Assembly: GCA_019100305.1 (NCBI GenBank)
Contig: JAHRHW010000114.1
Coordinates: 1 to 10,813, forward strand
Reading direction: 5' to 3'
Source: Candidatus Thiodiazotropha taylori
GTDB lineage: Bacteria > Pseudomonadota > Gammaproteobacteria > Chromatiales > Chromatiaceae
Length of the DNA: 10,813 nt
Part shown: positions 1 through 6,957 of the stretch, piece after piece
How the letters are laid out: the number at the start of each line of letters is the position of its first letter
How positions within the stretch are numbered: position 1 is the first letter of the stretch
The notes under the pieces: model-generated
Told to the model about the DNA's origin: nothing
Seen by the model: only the letters and a program-made list of their open reading frames with translations
The model's database searches: none
Made by a program: the position numbers and the translations under genes

Positions 1-601
1 CACCAAGGACAAGCTGTATCGGAATTTCGGCATGCCTCGCCCTGAGGGCTATCGAAAGGCACTGCGTTTGATGGAGCTGGCTGAGCGCTTCAAGCTGCCA
101 ATCATGACCTTCATCGATACTCCGGGAGCCTATCCGGGCGTCGGTGCGGAGGAGCGTGGACAGAGTGAAGCAATCGCACGCAATCTCAAGGTGATGTCTG
201 GGCTGAGAACGCCGATTATCTGCACGGTGATTGGTGAAGGCGGTTCCGGTGGTGCTCTGGCGATCGGTGTCGGTGACCGTGTCCTGATGTTGGAGTACAG
301 TACCTACTCCGTGATTTCGCCGGAAGGTTGTGCTTCGATTCTCTGGAAGAGCGCGGAAAAGGCGCCGTTGGCAGCGGAAGCCATGGGGATCACCTCTGAT
401 CGCCTGAAAGAGCTTGGATTGATCGATGAAATCGTTGCCGAGCCTCTTGGTGGAGCCCACAGGGATATTGAAACCATGGCAAAAAATCTCAAGCACGCGC
501 TGCTCGAAAGCATCGACAACATCACCAGTATGGCCATCGACAAGCTGCTCGATACCCGCTATCAGCGATTGATGCAGTACGGCCAGTTCTCCGGGGAGTA
601 A
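1..601 (+). CDS. accA: acetyl-CoA carboxylase carboxyltransferase subunit alpha (3' part)
   Basis: This is the C-terminal 199 residues of AccA, read in frame from base 2 to the TAA at 599-601; the 5' end lies outside the window. AccA pairs with AccD to form the carboxyltransferase of acetyl-CoA carboxylase, moving the carboxyl group from biotin-BCCP to acetyl-CoA to give malonyl-CoA, the first committed step of fatty acid synthesis in the cytoplasm. Visible signatures are RNFGMPRPEGYRKA near the cut end, DTPGAYPGVGAEERGQ, the glycine-rich EGGSGGALAIGV of the crotonase-fold oxyanion region, and SPEGCASILWK. The family is usually about 317 residues, so roughly 118 are missing upstream. A methionine codon at 32 is internal, because the AccA similarity continues before it. 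tilS follows 16 bases after the stop, so the two genes are probably co-transcribed. Confidence 0.97.
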   Translation, partial: TKDKLYRNFGMPRPEGYRKALRLMELAERFKLPIMTFIDTPGAYPGVGAEERGQSEAIARNLKVMSGLRTPIICTVIGEGGSGGALAIGVGDRVLMLEYSTYSVISPEGCASILWKSAEKAPLAAEAMGITSDRLKELGLIDEIVAEPLGGAHRDIETMAKNLKHALLESIDNITSMAIDKLLDTRYQRLMQYGQFSGE

Positions 602-617
602 TTCCCAGGGATCTCCC

Positions 618-1952
618 GTGTCCCTCTCGCCAGACCAATTGAAACAGACGCTCGACAGCCTGCCACAGGCAGGCTGTTGTTATCTGGCATTCAGTGGTGG
701 TCTAGACTCCTGCGTGCTGCTCCATTTGTTGCATGAACTTGGTCCTCGGCTCCCCTATCCCCTGAGAGCGATACATGTCCACCACGGTTTGCAGGCCGGT
801 GCGGATGCCTGGCAGCAGCACTGCGAAGAGGTTTGTTCTGGATATCGCATCCCGCTGATCTCCCTGGAGCTGGATCTGCTTCCGGATAAGGGTGACAGCC
901 TGGAGGCTGTGGCGCGCGAAGCCCGCTACAAGGCTTTGGCTCGACAGCTCTCACCTGGTGATCTGTTACTTACCGCTCAGCACCAGGATGACCAGGCTGA
1001 AACCCTGTTGTTGCAGCTGCTGAGGGGAAGTGGCCCTGCCGGTCTGGCGGCGATGCCTCTGCTCAGCGAATTCTCTCCAGGCTGGTTGGCAAGACCGCTG
1101 TTGCAAGAATCCAGGCAGTCGATCGAGGCCTATGCAGAAGAGAAGGGGCTGGTCTGGCAGGAGGATCCATCCAATCAGGATCAGCGATTTGACCGTAACT
1201 TTATCCGCCATCGTGTGATGCCTCTGCTGCAGTCCCGTTGGCCATCGGCATCGCTGACCCTGGCCCGATCCGCCCGCTTCAGTGGTGAGATGTTAACCCT
1301 GGCTCGAGAAGAGATGGCTGTGGAGCTGGAACGGGTGCAGAATTCCCTGTCTGGTAGTCTCTCAGTGGCGTTGTTGAAGGCGATGTCTTCGGTACGGATC
1401 AGACATCTATTGCGCTATTGGATCGACCTAAATGGGGCGCCAATGCCTAACTCAAAAAAGCTGATGCGGATTGAGAGTGAGGCGATACTCGGGCGCGAGG
1501 ATGCAAAGCCGTTGGTTGCCTGGGGCGGTTGGGAGATTCGCCGCTATCGGGATGATCTGATCCTCAGAGAGAGTCGGTCTGCGGAACCCCTGCCGGAGCG
1601 CATCGTCTGGCATAACAAACAGAAACTGGAGCTGCCGGCTGGGCTGGGAACTCTGGTCGCGACAAATGGCTCATCAGGTCTGAATAGAGAGCGTTGGCAA
1701 CGGGGAGAGGTTGAAGTGCGATTTCGTCAGGGAGGTGAGCGTTGTGTTCCGGCCGGTCGTGGTCATCACAAATCTCTGAAAAAGCTTTTCCAGGAGGCTG
1801 GTTTACCGCCTTGGGAGCGGGACAGAACACCTTTGATCTACATCGATGGAGAGTTGGCTGCAATTCCAGGCATATTGATCTGTGAGGAATTTTCATTGGC
1901 TGACGGCGATCAGGGGATTCTGCTTCAAATCTGCCGAAGCACTATTGAATAG
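618..1952 (+). CDS. tilS: tRNA(Ile)-lysidine synthetase
   Basis: TilS, 444 residues, joins lysine to C34 of the CAU-anticodon tRNA-Ile using ATP. This changes the tRNA from a methionine to an isoleucine (AUA) decoder, and the gene is normally essential. The N-terminal PP-loop ATPase motif SGGLDS is at residues 26-31, followed by HHGLQAGAD and the QHQDDQAETLLLQLLRGSG stretch typical of the family. FDRNFIRHRVMPLL closes the catalytic domain. The TilS C-terminal domain starts near residue 365 with RQGGER (about 370-375), PAGRGHHKSLKKLFQEAG and PPWERDRTPLIY. The start is GTG at 618, preceded by AGGGA at 607-611. Length is normal. The gene lies 16 bases after accA, the accA-tilS order seen in several gammaproteobacteria; no convincing terminator follows the stop. 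Confidence 0.96.
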   Translation: MSLSPDQLKQTLDSLPQAGCCYLAFSGGLDSCVLLHLLHELGPRLPYPLRAIHVHHGLQAGADAWQQHCEEVCSGYRIPLISLELDLLPDKGDSLEAVAREARYKALARQLSPGDLLLTAQHQDDQAETLLLQLLRGSGPAGLAAMPLLSEFSPGWLARPLLQESRQSIEAYAEEKGLVWQEDPSNQDQRFDRNFIRHRVMPLLQSRWPSASLTLARSARFSGEMLTLAREEMAVELERVQNSLSGSLSVALLKAMSSVRIRHLLRYWIDLNGAPMPNSKKLMRIESEAILGREDAKPLVAWGGWEIRRYRDDLILRESRSAEPLPERIVWHNKQKLELPAGLGTLVATNGSSGLNRERWQRGEVEVRFRQGGERCVPAGRGHHKSLKKLFQEAGLPPWERDRTPLIYIDGELAAIPGILICEEFSLADGDQGILLQICRSTIE

Positions 1953-2311
1953 CAGTGCTCTCATTGAGGTGTTTTCTACAATAACCAGCCTCCTGGCAGG
2001 TCTGTCTCGCGAGCGGTTCATTGAGGTAGTGGCAATAGGTGGGACGTTTAACAAAACTGGAGTTTTCCTTGGTTTTGGGCTCGTATCAATCTTTGATATC
2101 TGATAACGCTGAAAGATTGCCGGATAGGTACCAATGCTCGGAGAACAACCCATCGGTGTTCTGTATGACTCATCCAGTTTTATGGATGGGAGTTTCGGCT
2201 TTGTTGATGAGTTATCTGAATCACCCTAGATATCCTCAATGAACTGATTCAAGTCTGTTCCCAAGTTACCGATAAGCAGGATTGAACTATAGAAATAAAG
2301 TTAACTGGGAA

Positions 2312-2334
2312 AGTACGCCCAAATCCGGCGTACT
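2312..2334. repeat. 8-bp inverted repeat, possible operator
   Basis: A perfect inverted repeat: AGTACGCC at 2312-2319 and GGCGTACT at 2327-2334, with a 7-base loop. No T run follows, so it is a poor terminator. It ends at or just before where the -35 element of the TATAAT box at 2357 would lie, a plausible place for a repressor or activator site controlling the zinc-ribbon-like gene at 2397. That role is inferred from position only. Confidence 0.45.
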
Positions 2335-2362
2335 CTTAAATGAACGACTATCCAACTATAAT
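2335..2362 (+). promoter_or_regulatory. candidate promoter for the gene at 2397
   Basis: A perfect -10 hexamer TATAAT lies at 2357-2362. The -35 is weak: CTTAAA at 2335-2340, with a 16-base spacer, is the best available. Transcription would start near 2369, leaving a leader of about 28 bases. A weak -35 next to an inverted repeat suits a promoter that needs an activator. Confidence 0.45.
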
Positions 2363-2396
2363 TAGATGATAACCATCGCTAACGACCAACAAAACA

Positions 2397-2846
2397 ATGA
2401 ATCACGATGCACTACTCGAAGGGCTTCGGGAGTTCTCGGAGACCGCATTCCCCAGGGTCTGCAGCAACTGTGGTAGGGAGTACCCTGACCTAAAAACCTT
2501 CATCTCTGAAACTCAGCAGTTGGAGGGTCGCAGCGGACTGATAGAAAATATCGGTTGCCCCGAAGAAGGGGATGAGCCGATCGTTGAGTTGTATCGGAAC
2601 TGTGTTTGTGGCTCTACATTGATGGAGTTTTTTTCAGATCGCCGGGACACTTCGGATAATGGCTTGCGAAGAAGGCAGTTGTTTGATGATCTATTGGCGC
2701 AACTGGTTGAAATGGATATCGCAGCCGAGGAAGCCAGAAAAGAGTTAAAGCAGTTCATCGCTACTGGAGAAAGCGAACTGTTGCAGAAAATGGGTATTCA
2801 TACTTCTTACAGAACCTCTGGTAAGACACCTGAATCTTCAGATTAA
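2397..2846 (+). CDS. hypothetical protein with zinc-ribbon-like cysteines
   Basis: 149 residues, function unknown. Cysteines are arranged as C22-x2-C25 (VCSNCGREYP) and C69-x-C71 (YRNCVCGSTLMEFF), with a further C54; a CxxC...CxC set is typical of small structural zinc sites, though metal binding is inferred. The SDRRD stretch after the second pair, and the helical, charged C-terminal half (about 95-135), resemble a conserved but uncharacterised gammaproteobacterial protein as far as I can recall; I cannot name a family. There is no signal peptide or membrane segment, so it should be cytoplasmic. The ATG at 2397 has no clear Shine-Dalgarno sequence, only an A-rich leader. It appears to be a single-gene unit; the next gene, yaiL, is convergent. 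Reading-frame integrity and codon use support a real gene. Confidence 0.75.
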   Translation: MNHDALLEGLREFSETAFPRVCSNCGREYPDLKTFISETQQLEGRSGLIENIGCPEEGDEPIVELYRNCVCGSTLMEFFSDRRDTSDNGLRRRQLFDDLLAQLVEMDIAAEEARKELKQFIATGESELLQKMGIHTSYRTSGKTPESSD

Positions 2847-2954
2847 AATTCAATCATCAGGTTAGAGGTTAGGATTAAAGCTTGCTCAGCAGACCCTCTA
2901 TATAAACCTCGATTACTGCCGAGATCTTTTATCATTGTCGTGGCGTGAAAGGGA

Positions 2955-3488
2955 TTACCAGATTAAATCGTCTGGTACCTGAAACTCAGCGTATGGGTCA
3001 TCCTCTGAGGTGGGTTTATCATCCGCCAGATCGATAACCAGACTGGGATTACGTTGACGGATTTTTTCGGCGATTTCACTCGGAACCAACTCGAATACGC
3101 CATTGCAATTCACAATGACGAGTTTTTTAGAGAGGATCAGATTGTGTGTCTCCGCTGATACATACATCTGTTTGACTTTGCCCTTATTGTCGAAATAAAA
3201 GGGTTTGTCCTCTTCATCATTGCTGCGTGGGTGGCGATGGGCTTCGACCAGCTGTTTGATCTGACCGGCAATTTCCCGCTGTTTGCGAGCCTCTTCTCGA
3301 CGTAGATTGAGTTCCCGGTCCTTGGCGGCTTTCTCCTGCTGTTTCAACTGTTGTGCAGTGGGCTGGCTTGCCTCTTTCTTGTTTCGCTGTTGACGTGAAT
3401 TTTTGCGAAGCTCTTTACTGGCTTTGTTGGCCTTGTTTTTATCAACCAATCCAGCTTTCAGGAGTTGATCTTGAAGTGTATTTCCCAC
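2955..3488 (-). CDS. yaiL: DUF2058 family protein (YaiL-like)
   Basis: 177 residues, matching the DUF2058/YaiL family, which is widespread in gammaproteobacteria and sometimes annotated as nucleoprotein or polynucleotide-associated; its role is not firmly established. The diagnostic N-terminus (NTLQDQLLKAGLVDKNKANKA) is followed by a very basic, glutamine-rich, probably coiled-coil segment (about 20-85). A more globular C-terminal part contains DKPFYFDNKGKVKQMYVS and ends in an acidic tail. The start is GTG at 3488, chosen because the family signature begins right there. The ribosome binding site is weak (AAGG, 9 bases away). No signal peptide is visible, so it is cytoplasmic. It has its own strong promoter at 3618-3645, so it need not depend on the cyclase gene upstream. 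It converges with the zinc-ribbon-like gene. Confidence 0.9.
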   Translation of the reverse strand: MGNTLQDQLLKAGLVDKNKANKASKELRKNSRQQRNKKEASQPTAQQLKQQEKAAKDRELNLRREEARKQREIAGQIKQLVEAHRHPRSNDEEDKPFYFDNKGKVKQMYVSAETHNLILSKKLVIVNCNGVFELVPSEIAEKIRQRNPSLVIDLADDKPTSEDDPYAEFQVPDDLIW

Positions 3489-3617
3489 GGTTGCGCGCCT
3501 TGTACAGAGTCAAACTTTTCGGTGGATCAGGAGGTTGTTTTTCTAGAGAAACTTGCATTTGGTACGCTTAATTGTGGGCCGACGCACCGAACACACTCCG
3601 CTTCTACAAGAGTGAGA

Positions 3618-3645
3618 ATTATACTGCTTTGGTGAGAATTGCCAA
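3618..3645 (-). promoter_or_regulatory. sigma70-type promoter for yaiL
   Basis: On the minus strand, TTGGCA (3640-3645; 5 of 6 match to consensus) is separated by 16 bases from a perfect TATAAT (3618-3623). Transcription would start near 3611, giving a leader of about 120 bases before the GTG at 3488. I see no terminator or riboswitch-like fold in that leader. Confidence 0.65.
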
Positions 3646-3721
3646 CAGCTTGCTGATACTGATGTGTGTGGCTATAGGTGGTGAGATCTGATCCGATATA
3701 TTGGGTGTACGAACTATCAAC

Positions 3722-5584
3722 TCAATACACATCATCCTCTTTCCACATCTCCGGTATAAAACGAAGGACCTTGTTGCGACCGGTATCTTTTGCCTGGTAG
3801 AGGGCAACATCCGCATACTTGACCACTTGCCAGAAGCTCCTGCTGTCATCGGGGTAACCGGAGACACCCACAGAGATGGTTCTCTGAACGACCGTCCCAG
3901 TTAGCTCGACTTTCATGTTTTCGATAGCTTCGCGTATTTTTTCGGCAACCAGCAGGCTCTTCTCCGGATCGGTATCACGTAACACAATCAAGAACTCCTC
4001 ACCGCCGTAACGGATCACAAGATCGGAGGCTCTTACGCAGTTGGTCAGTGTCTTGGCCAGCGCCTTCAGTGTGGCATCCCCAGCTTCATGGCCGTAGGTG
4101 TCGTTGATCTGTTTGAAATAGTCCAGATCTGCCATCAGCACGGAAAAGCTGCTTTTGTTGCGATCGGTGTAGGAGACAAGAATATCCACGTACTCTTGCA
4201 GAAAGCGTCTGTTGTGAAGGCCGGTCATCGGGTCACGTAATGCTGATTCCCTCAGGGTGCTCATCAGTCTTTTCGCTTCCAGTACCGGTGCGGCCTCTCG
4301 CAAGTAGACTTCGATAAAAGGCATCATATTGCAAATCAGAGTCTTCCGGTCTAGGTCGGTTACTACCTGTATGACACCGCCGACGGAACCGGACTGGATC
4401 ATCGGTATGCAGACATGGTAGGCGTCCTGTAGATCCTCCCGGGGGGAGAAGGCTGTACAGATGCCGGTGGTACTCATCCCGTCCACCACATGTCCGGTAC
4501 GCTTGGCGCGACAGGCATCGGCACGGACCAGGATCTGCGGGTCGCACCAGCAACAATCCTGACCGGGAACTCCGTCGACCACCATCGGCTTGAGTTTGTT
4601 TTTGCTTGAGGCCACTTCGTAGATCGAGAAGTGATCGATCATGAAATCGTCGTTGATGACTTTAGAGAGGCGCCAGTAGACCTCCTCTTTGGTTTCATCT
4701 TCTTCGATCGCCTGCTTGAAGCGGGAGACGTCTTCGAGACTCTCCACCATTTCGATGGTTGTCGCCAGCTGATTCTCACCAATCGGTTGGTTATAGCGAA
4801 TCAATCCGGCCACTTTGTGGGCGATTCCTTCAAGGCCCTTGCTCAACAGAACCAGCAGTATATTGAGGTCTTTTGCAATCTGTCCTACCTCATCGTCACT
4901 CTGATGCTGGATTCTGGCTGAAAAGTCGCCTTTGCGTGCGCCATGAACCGCATGCTGAACTGCTTCAGCGGTGTCGATGAGCGGTCTGATCAAGCGTCTT
5001 GAGAATCCCATGGATACAACGGCAAACAATCCAACCACTGTGGCCATGAATATGACGATCAAAAAGGCCTGGTTTCTTTGCTCATCAATTGAGAGATAGA
5101 GGGATACGGCGCCCAGCACATCTCCTTTGTCCACCTGGTGACACTGCAGGCAGTGCGGCTCGTTTTCACTCTGTGCGATGTATGGGATGGTGGCGCGAAA
5201 CAACTGGCCGCCAGTGGAATCGACCAAGCCGAAGAAGGGTTTTGCCGACTGGATCACCTGTTTGTCGATGGCATCGAGATGTTGTTCAGATTTCAGACCC
5301 GGGCCAAACTGCTTGACCACACCGGGACCCCGTACAACCCTGACATCGTACAGTCCCTTGACCGCGCCGAGCCGGTCCAGAAATGATTTACGTTTGTTGA
5401 TCGTTCCATTGACCATCGATTCAGTCAGGTGAACCCGGACAATCTCGGCGGCCGTTCGGGCCTGATTCTCGGCGGTGCTGAGGGCAAAAAACCTGAAGGA
5501 GAAAAGGCTGGCCCCCACCAGGGCAGTCACCATGATGACTGTGAGGACGAAAAAAAATGTAGTTGTCTTTCGTTTGAGGCCCAT
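3722..5584 (-). CDS. membrane diguanylate cyclase with periplasmic c-heme motif, HAMP, GAF-like and GGDEF domains
   Basis: 620 residues. A first membrane helix (about 8-33) and a second (about 173-193) enclose a periplasmic sensor domain carrying CLQCH at 145-149, a CxxCH c-type heme attachment motif. Its setting, just before GDVLGAVSLYLS, recalls heme-containing PAS/Cache-type sensor domains. A HAMP linker follows (about 195-250, with P201 and DDEVG at 230-234). Next is a GAF-like region (about 285-440) with clustered cysteines C344, C345, C347, C358 and C376. The C-terminal GGDEF domain (about 445-608) begins RDPMTGLHNRR. It has DLDYFKQINDTYGHEAGD and the active-site signature GGEEF at 527-531, preceded by RASD at 518-521, an intact RxxD inhibitory site. 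It should therefore make cyclic di-GMP from two GTP and be product-inhibited. The start is ATG at 5584 with AGGAGG 9 bases upstream. No EAL domain is present. The signal sensed is unknown; redox or a heme ligand is inferred. Confidence 0.93.
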   Translation of the reverse strand: MGLKRKTTTFFFVLTVIMVTALVGASLFSFRFFALSTAENQARTAAEIVRVHLTESMVNGTINKRKSFLDRLGAVKGLYDVRVVRGPGVVKQFGPGLKSEQHLDAIDKQVIQSAKPFFGLVDSTGGQLFRATIPYIAQSENEPHCLQCHQVDKGDVLGAVSLYLSIDEQRNQAFLIVIFMATVVGLFAVVSMGFSRRLIRPLIDTAEAVQHAVHGARKGDFSARIQHQSDDEVGQIAKDLNILLVLLSKGLEGIAHKVAGLIRYNQPIGENQLATTIEMVESLEDVSRFKQAIEEDETKEEVYWRLSKVINDDFMIDHFSIYEVASSKNKLKPMVVDGVPGQDCCWCDPQILVRADACRAKRTGHVVDGMSTTGICTAFSPREDLQDAYHVCIPMIQSGSVGGVIQVVTDLDRKTLICNMMPFIEVYLREAAPVLEAKRLMSTLRESALRDPMTGLHNRRFLQEYVDILVSYTDRNKSSFSVLMADLDYFKQINDTYGHEAGDATLKALAKTLTNCVRASDLVIRYGGEEFLIVLRDTDPEKSLLVAEKIREAIENMKVELTGTVVQRTISVGVSGYPDDSRSFWQVVKYADVALYQAKDTGRNKVLRFIPEMWKEDDVY

Positions 5585-5622
5585 GTGGGCGCCCCTCCTG
5601 GTATTGCTAGGACGGAATTCTC

Positions 5623-5639
5623 AGGTTATTCATTAACCT
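5623..5639. repeat. inverted repeat in the cyclase leader, possible operator
   Basis: AGGTTA at 5623-5628 and TAACCT at 5634-5639 are a perfect 6-bp inverted repeat around a 5-base spacer. It sits about 40-55 bases upstream of the cyclase ATG, between the candidate promoter and the Shine-Dalgarno. Size and position fit a dimeric repressor site; no regulator can be named. Confidence 0.35.
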
Positions 5640-5658
5640 AGAATGAGTTAGCGGCTGC

Positions 5659-5688
5659 CTTATCCACATCTTTAAATCCTACTGACAA
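5659..5688 (-). promoter_or_regulatory. candidate promoter for the diguanylate cyclase gene
   Basis: On the minus strand, TTGTCA (5683-5688; 5 of 6 match) and GATAAG (5659-5664; 4 of 6 match) are separated by 18 bases. The start would be near 5651, giving a leader of about 65 bases that contains the inverted repeat at 5623-5639 and an AGGAGG Shine-Dalgarno. Confidence 0.4.
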
Positions 5689-5817
5689 GGTCATTGTGGG
5701 CAAATTGGTAGTAATCCGACGATAAGCCAGGTGTTGATCTGAGCCTTTTGGTCTCTGAAATCCTGGCGGGGGAGAGCATGGCAAGAAGATGGAAATGGAA
5801 TGGATGGCGATTGCGAA

Positions 5818-5858
5818 CTGTGTCATCTGTTACTGGCGATTTAATCTCAATGACACAG
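5818..5858. repeat. 9-bp inverted repeat with a 23-base spacer
   Basis: CTGTGTCAT at 5818-5826 and ATGACACAG at 5850-5858 are perfect reverse complements. There is no T run on either side, so it is not a standard terminator. It may be a protein-binding site pair or a hairpin at the 3' end of the cnoX transcript. Confidence 0.4.
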
Positions 5859-5868
5859 CTGACGGTCC

Positions 5869-5886
5869 TCCCGGCACAGGCCGGGA
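5869..5886 (-). repeat. GC-rich hairpin downstream of cnoX
   Basis: TCCCGGC at 5869-5875 and GCCGGGA at 5880-5886 form a perfect 7-bp stem with a 4-base loop, 33 bases past the cnoX stop codon. The stem could end or protect the 3' end of the cnoX mRNA, but no U tract follows, so intrinsic termination is doubtful. Confidence 0.4.
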
Positions 5887-5918
5887 TTCAGGATACAAAT
5901 AGACCCAATGGTTTGTGA

Positions 5919-6782
5919 TCAATGCAGGAAGTTGAACATCCTGTTGCGAAAACGCTTCACAAGTTCACCCTGGCCGCCAAGCATCTCGAATACCTTCAGC
6001 ATCTCTTTTTGCGCCAGGTTGTCGCCGTATGCGCGATCCTTCTGAAGCAGGCTCATCAGTAGCTCCAGTGCGGCCTCATGGTCGTTTTCCATGATTTTGT
6101 GGGAGGCCAGCAGATGCAGGGCTTCGCTATCGGCCGGGTTTTCCTGAAGCCGCTTTTCCAGCTCTTCGGCCGGTGGGCTGCCGTCCATGGTGCGGTCAAA
6201 CTGGATCCGGGTCAGCATGGCCTGTACCTCAGGGTTCTGCTTCTCTTCATCAGGCAGTGCATTGAGTATGTTCTCAGCCTCCTCCAGCTTACCGAGTGCC
6301 GCCAGGTAGCGGGCATAGGCCAGTCTGATTCTCGGGTTCTCAGGATCCGTGTCGCTGGCCTGTTTCAGCAGCATGCCGGCCTCTTCCGCATTGCCCTGCA
6401 GCAGCAGCGCTTCGGCTTGCTCCACGAGTCCGTCTGACTCCCGTGGAATGACCTTGTCGAGGATCTTGCGGATCTCCGCTTCCGGCAGGGCGCCCTGAAA
6501 CTCATCGACTTCCTGGCCCTGAAAAAAGAGTTTCACCGTGGGGATGCTGCGGATCTGAAAATGTCCGGCAAGCGGTTGCTGCTCTTCCGTATTGACCTTT
6601 GCCAGGAGGAATTTGCCACGGTACTCATCGGCCAGCTTGGCGAGGACAGGCATCAGCGCTTTACATGGGTTGCACCATTCGGCCCAGAAGTCCACCAAAA
6701 CAGGCCTCTCCATGGATGCAGCCAGGACCATTTGCTGAAAATTCTCAGCGGTTGCATCAAAGATGTATGGTGAGTCCGCCAT
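5919..6782 (-). CDS. cnoX: thioredoxin-TPR co-chaperone (CnoX/YbbN family)
   Basis: 287 residues. An N-terminal thioredoxin domain (about 1-110) has the active site WAEWCNPCK with C37 and C40, and the cis-proline loop IRSIPTVKLFF. It is followed by a helical tetratricopeptide-type region (about 118-287). This order and length match CnoX/YbbN (E. coli about 284). CnoX is a cytoplasmic holdase that protects proteins during oxidative stress and hands them to DnaK and GroEL. E. coli CnoX lacks the usual CxxC, whereas this one has both cysteines, so thiol reduction or mixed-disulfide activity is likely. The start was set at ATG 6782, with GAGGA 7 bases upstream and the usual family N-terminus. A longer frame reaching ATG 6821 is unlikely, because that ATG lies inside the TATAATG of the promoter. 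Transcribed divergently from trxC. Confidence 0.92.
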   Translation of the reverse strand: MADSPYIFDATAENFQQMVLAASMERPVLVDFWAEWCNPCKALMPVLAKLADEYRGKFLLAKVNTEEQQPLAGHFQIRSIPTVKLFFQGQEVDEFQGALPEAEIRKILDKVIPRESDGLVEQAEALLLQGNAEEAGMLLKQASDTDPENPRIRLAYARYLAALGKLEEAENILNALPDEEKQNPEVQAMLTRIQFDRTMDGSPPAEELEKRLQENPADSEALHLLASHKIMENDHEAALELLMSLLQKDRAYGDNLAQKEMLKVFEMLGGQGELVKRFRNRMFNFLH

Positions 6783-6819
6783 GATCAGTTCCTCTGTCGG
6801 TTTTTGCAAAAGGAGCGAC

Positions 6820-6848
6820 ATTATACTGAAAAATCATTCGATTAAAGA
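6820..6848 (-). promoter_or_regulatory. candidate promoter for cnoX
   Basis: A perfect minus-strand TATAAT lies at 6820-6825. The -35 is poor (TCTTTA at 6843-6848, 17-base spacer). Transcription would begin near 6813 and leave a leader of about 30 bases to the ATG at 6782, supporting the shorter start of cnoX. A strong -10 with a poor -35 may mean an activator or an alternative sigma factor. Confidence 0.5.
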
Positions 6849-6881
6849 GTCTTGAAATCACTCCCTCCCGCCCCAATTGAA

Positions 6882-6916
6882 GTACTACCCGATCAGGTGA
6901 TGGGAGCGTACTACCC
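6882..6916. repeat. direct repeat GTACTACCC, two copies
   Basis: GTACTACCC occurs at 6882-6890 and at 6908-6916, 26 bases apart start to start. The second copy overlaps the left arm of the hairpin at 6911-6943. They may be paired binding sites upstream of cnoX, or the trace of a short duplication. Confidence 0.4.
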
Positions 6917-6943
6917 AGGCAGGGTATGGGACTGCCTGGGTGG
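6911..6943. repeat. strong hairpin / inverted repeat
   Basis: ACCCAGGCAG at 6913-6922 and CTGCCTGGGT at 6932-6941 are perfect 10-bp arms around a 9-base loop. The stem extends outward by one G-T wobble and one C-G pair to 6911 and 6943. No T run follows on either strand. It directly precedes the ERIC-like palindrome and could be a separate REP-like element. Confidence 0.55.
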
Positions 6944-6957
6944 TTGAGATTGTAACG

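Larger units (their letters stand above)
1953..2396. other. gene-free stretch after tilS with short inverted repeats
   Basis: No credible gene was found in these 444 bases; the short reading frames here resemble nothing and lack ribosome binding sites. The stretch looks more A/T-rich than its neighbours. It contains several small perfect inverted repeats: AAAACT-GG-AGTTTT at 2053-2066, TATCAA-TCT-TTGATA at 2084-2098, CATCCA-N6-TGGATG at 2171-2188, and the longer one at 2312-2334 listed separately. None is followed by a run of T, so none is a clear terminator for tilS. The region could be a regulatory spacer or the remains of a lost gene. Confidence 0.6.
5585..5918. other. intergenic region between cnoX end and cyclase start
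   Basis: These 334 bases hold the upstream region of the cyclase gene (near 5585-5690) and the downstream region of cnoX. Besides the promoter and three inverted repeats listed separately, I see nothing that looks like a gene. A 62-codon minus-strand frame (5638-5826) has no recognisable content. Confidence 0.6.

Noticed and set aside
2957..2976. ACCAGA...TCTGGT inverted repeat at the yaiL 3' end as a terminator
   Set aside because: It overlaps the last yaiL codons, the stem is only 6 bp and no T run follows.
3445..3557. Short minus-strand frame from ATG 3557 overlapping the yaiL start, as an upstream regulatory ORF
   Set aside because: It has no Shine-Dalgarno or recognisable sequence, and overlapping frames of this size are expected by chance.
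5638..5826. 62-codon minus-strand frame upstream of the cyclase
   Set aside because: No recognisable content, no clear ribosome binding site, and it overlaps the cyclase promoter region.
6783..6821. Longer cnoX start at ATG 6821
   Set aside because: That ATG is part of the TATAATG of a promoter -10 box, and ATG 6782 has a good Shine-Dalgarno and the family N-terminus.
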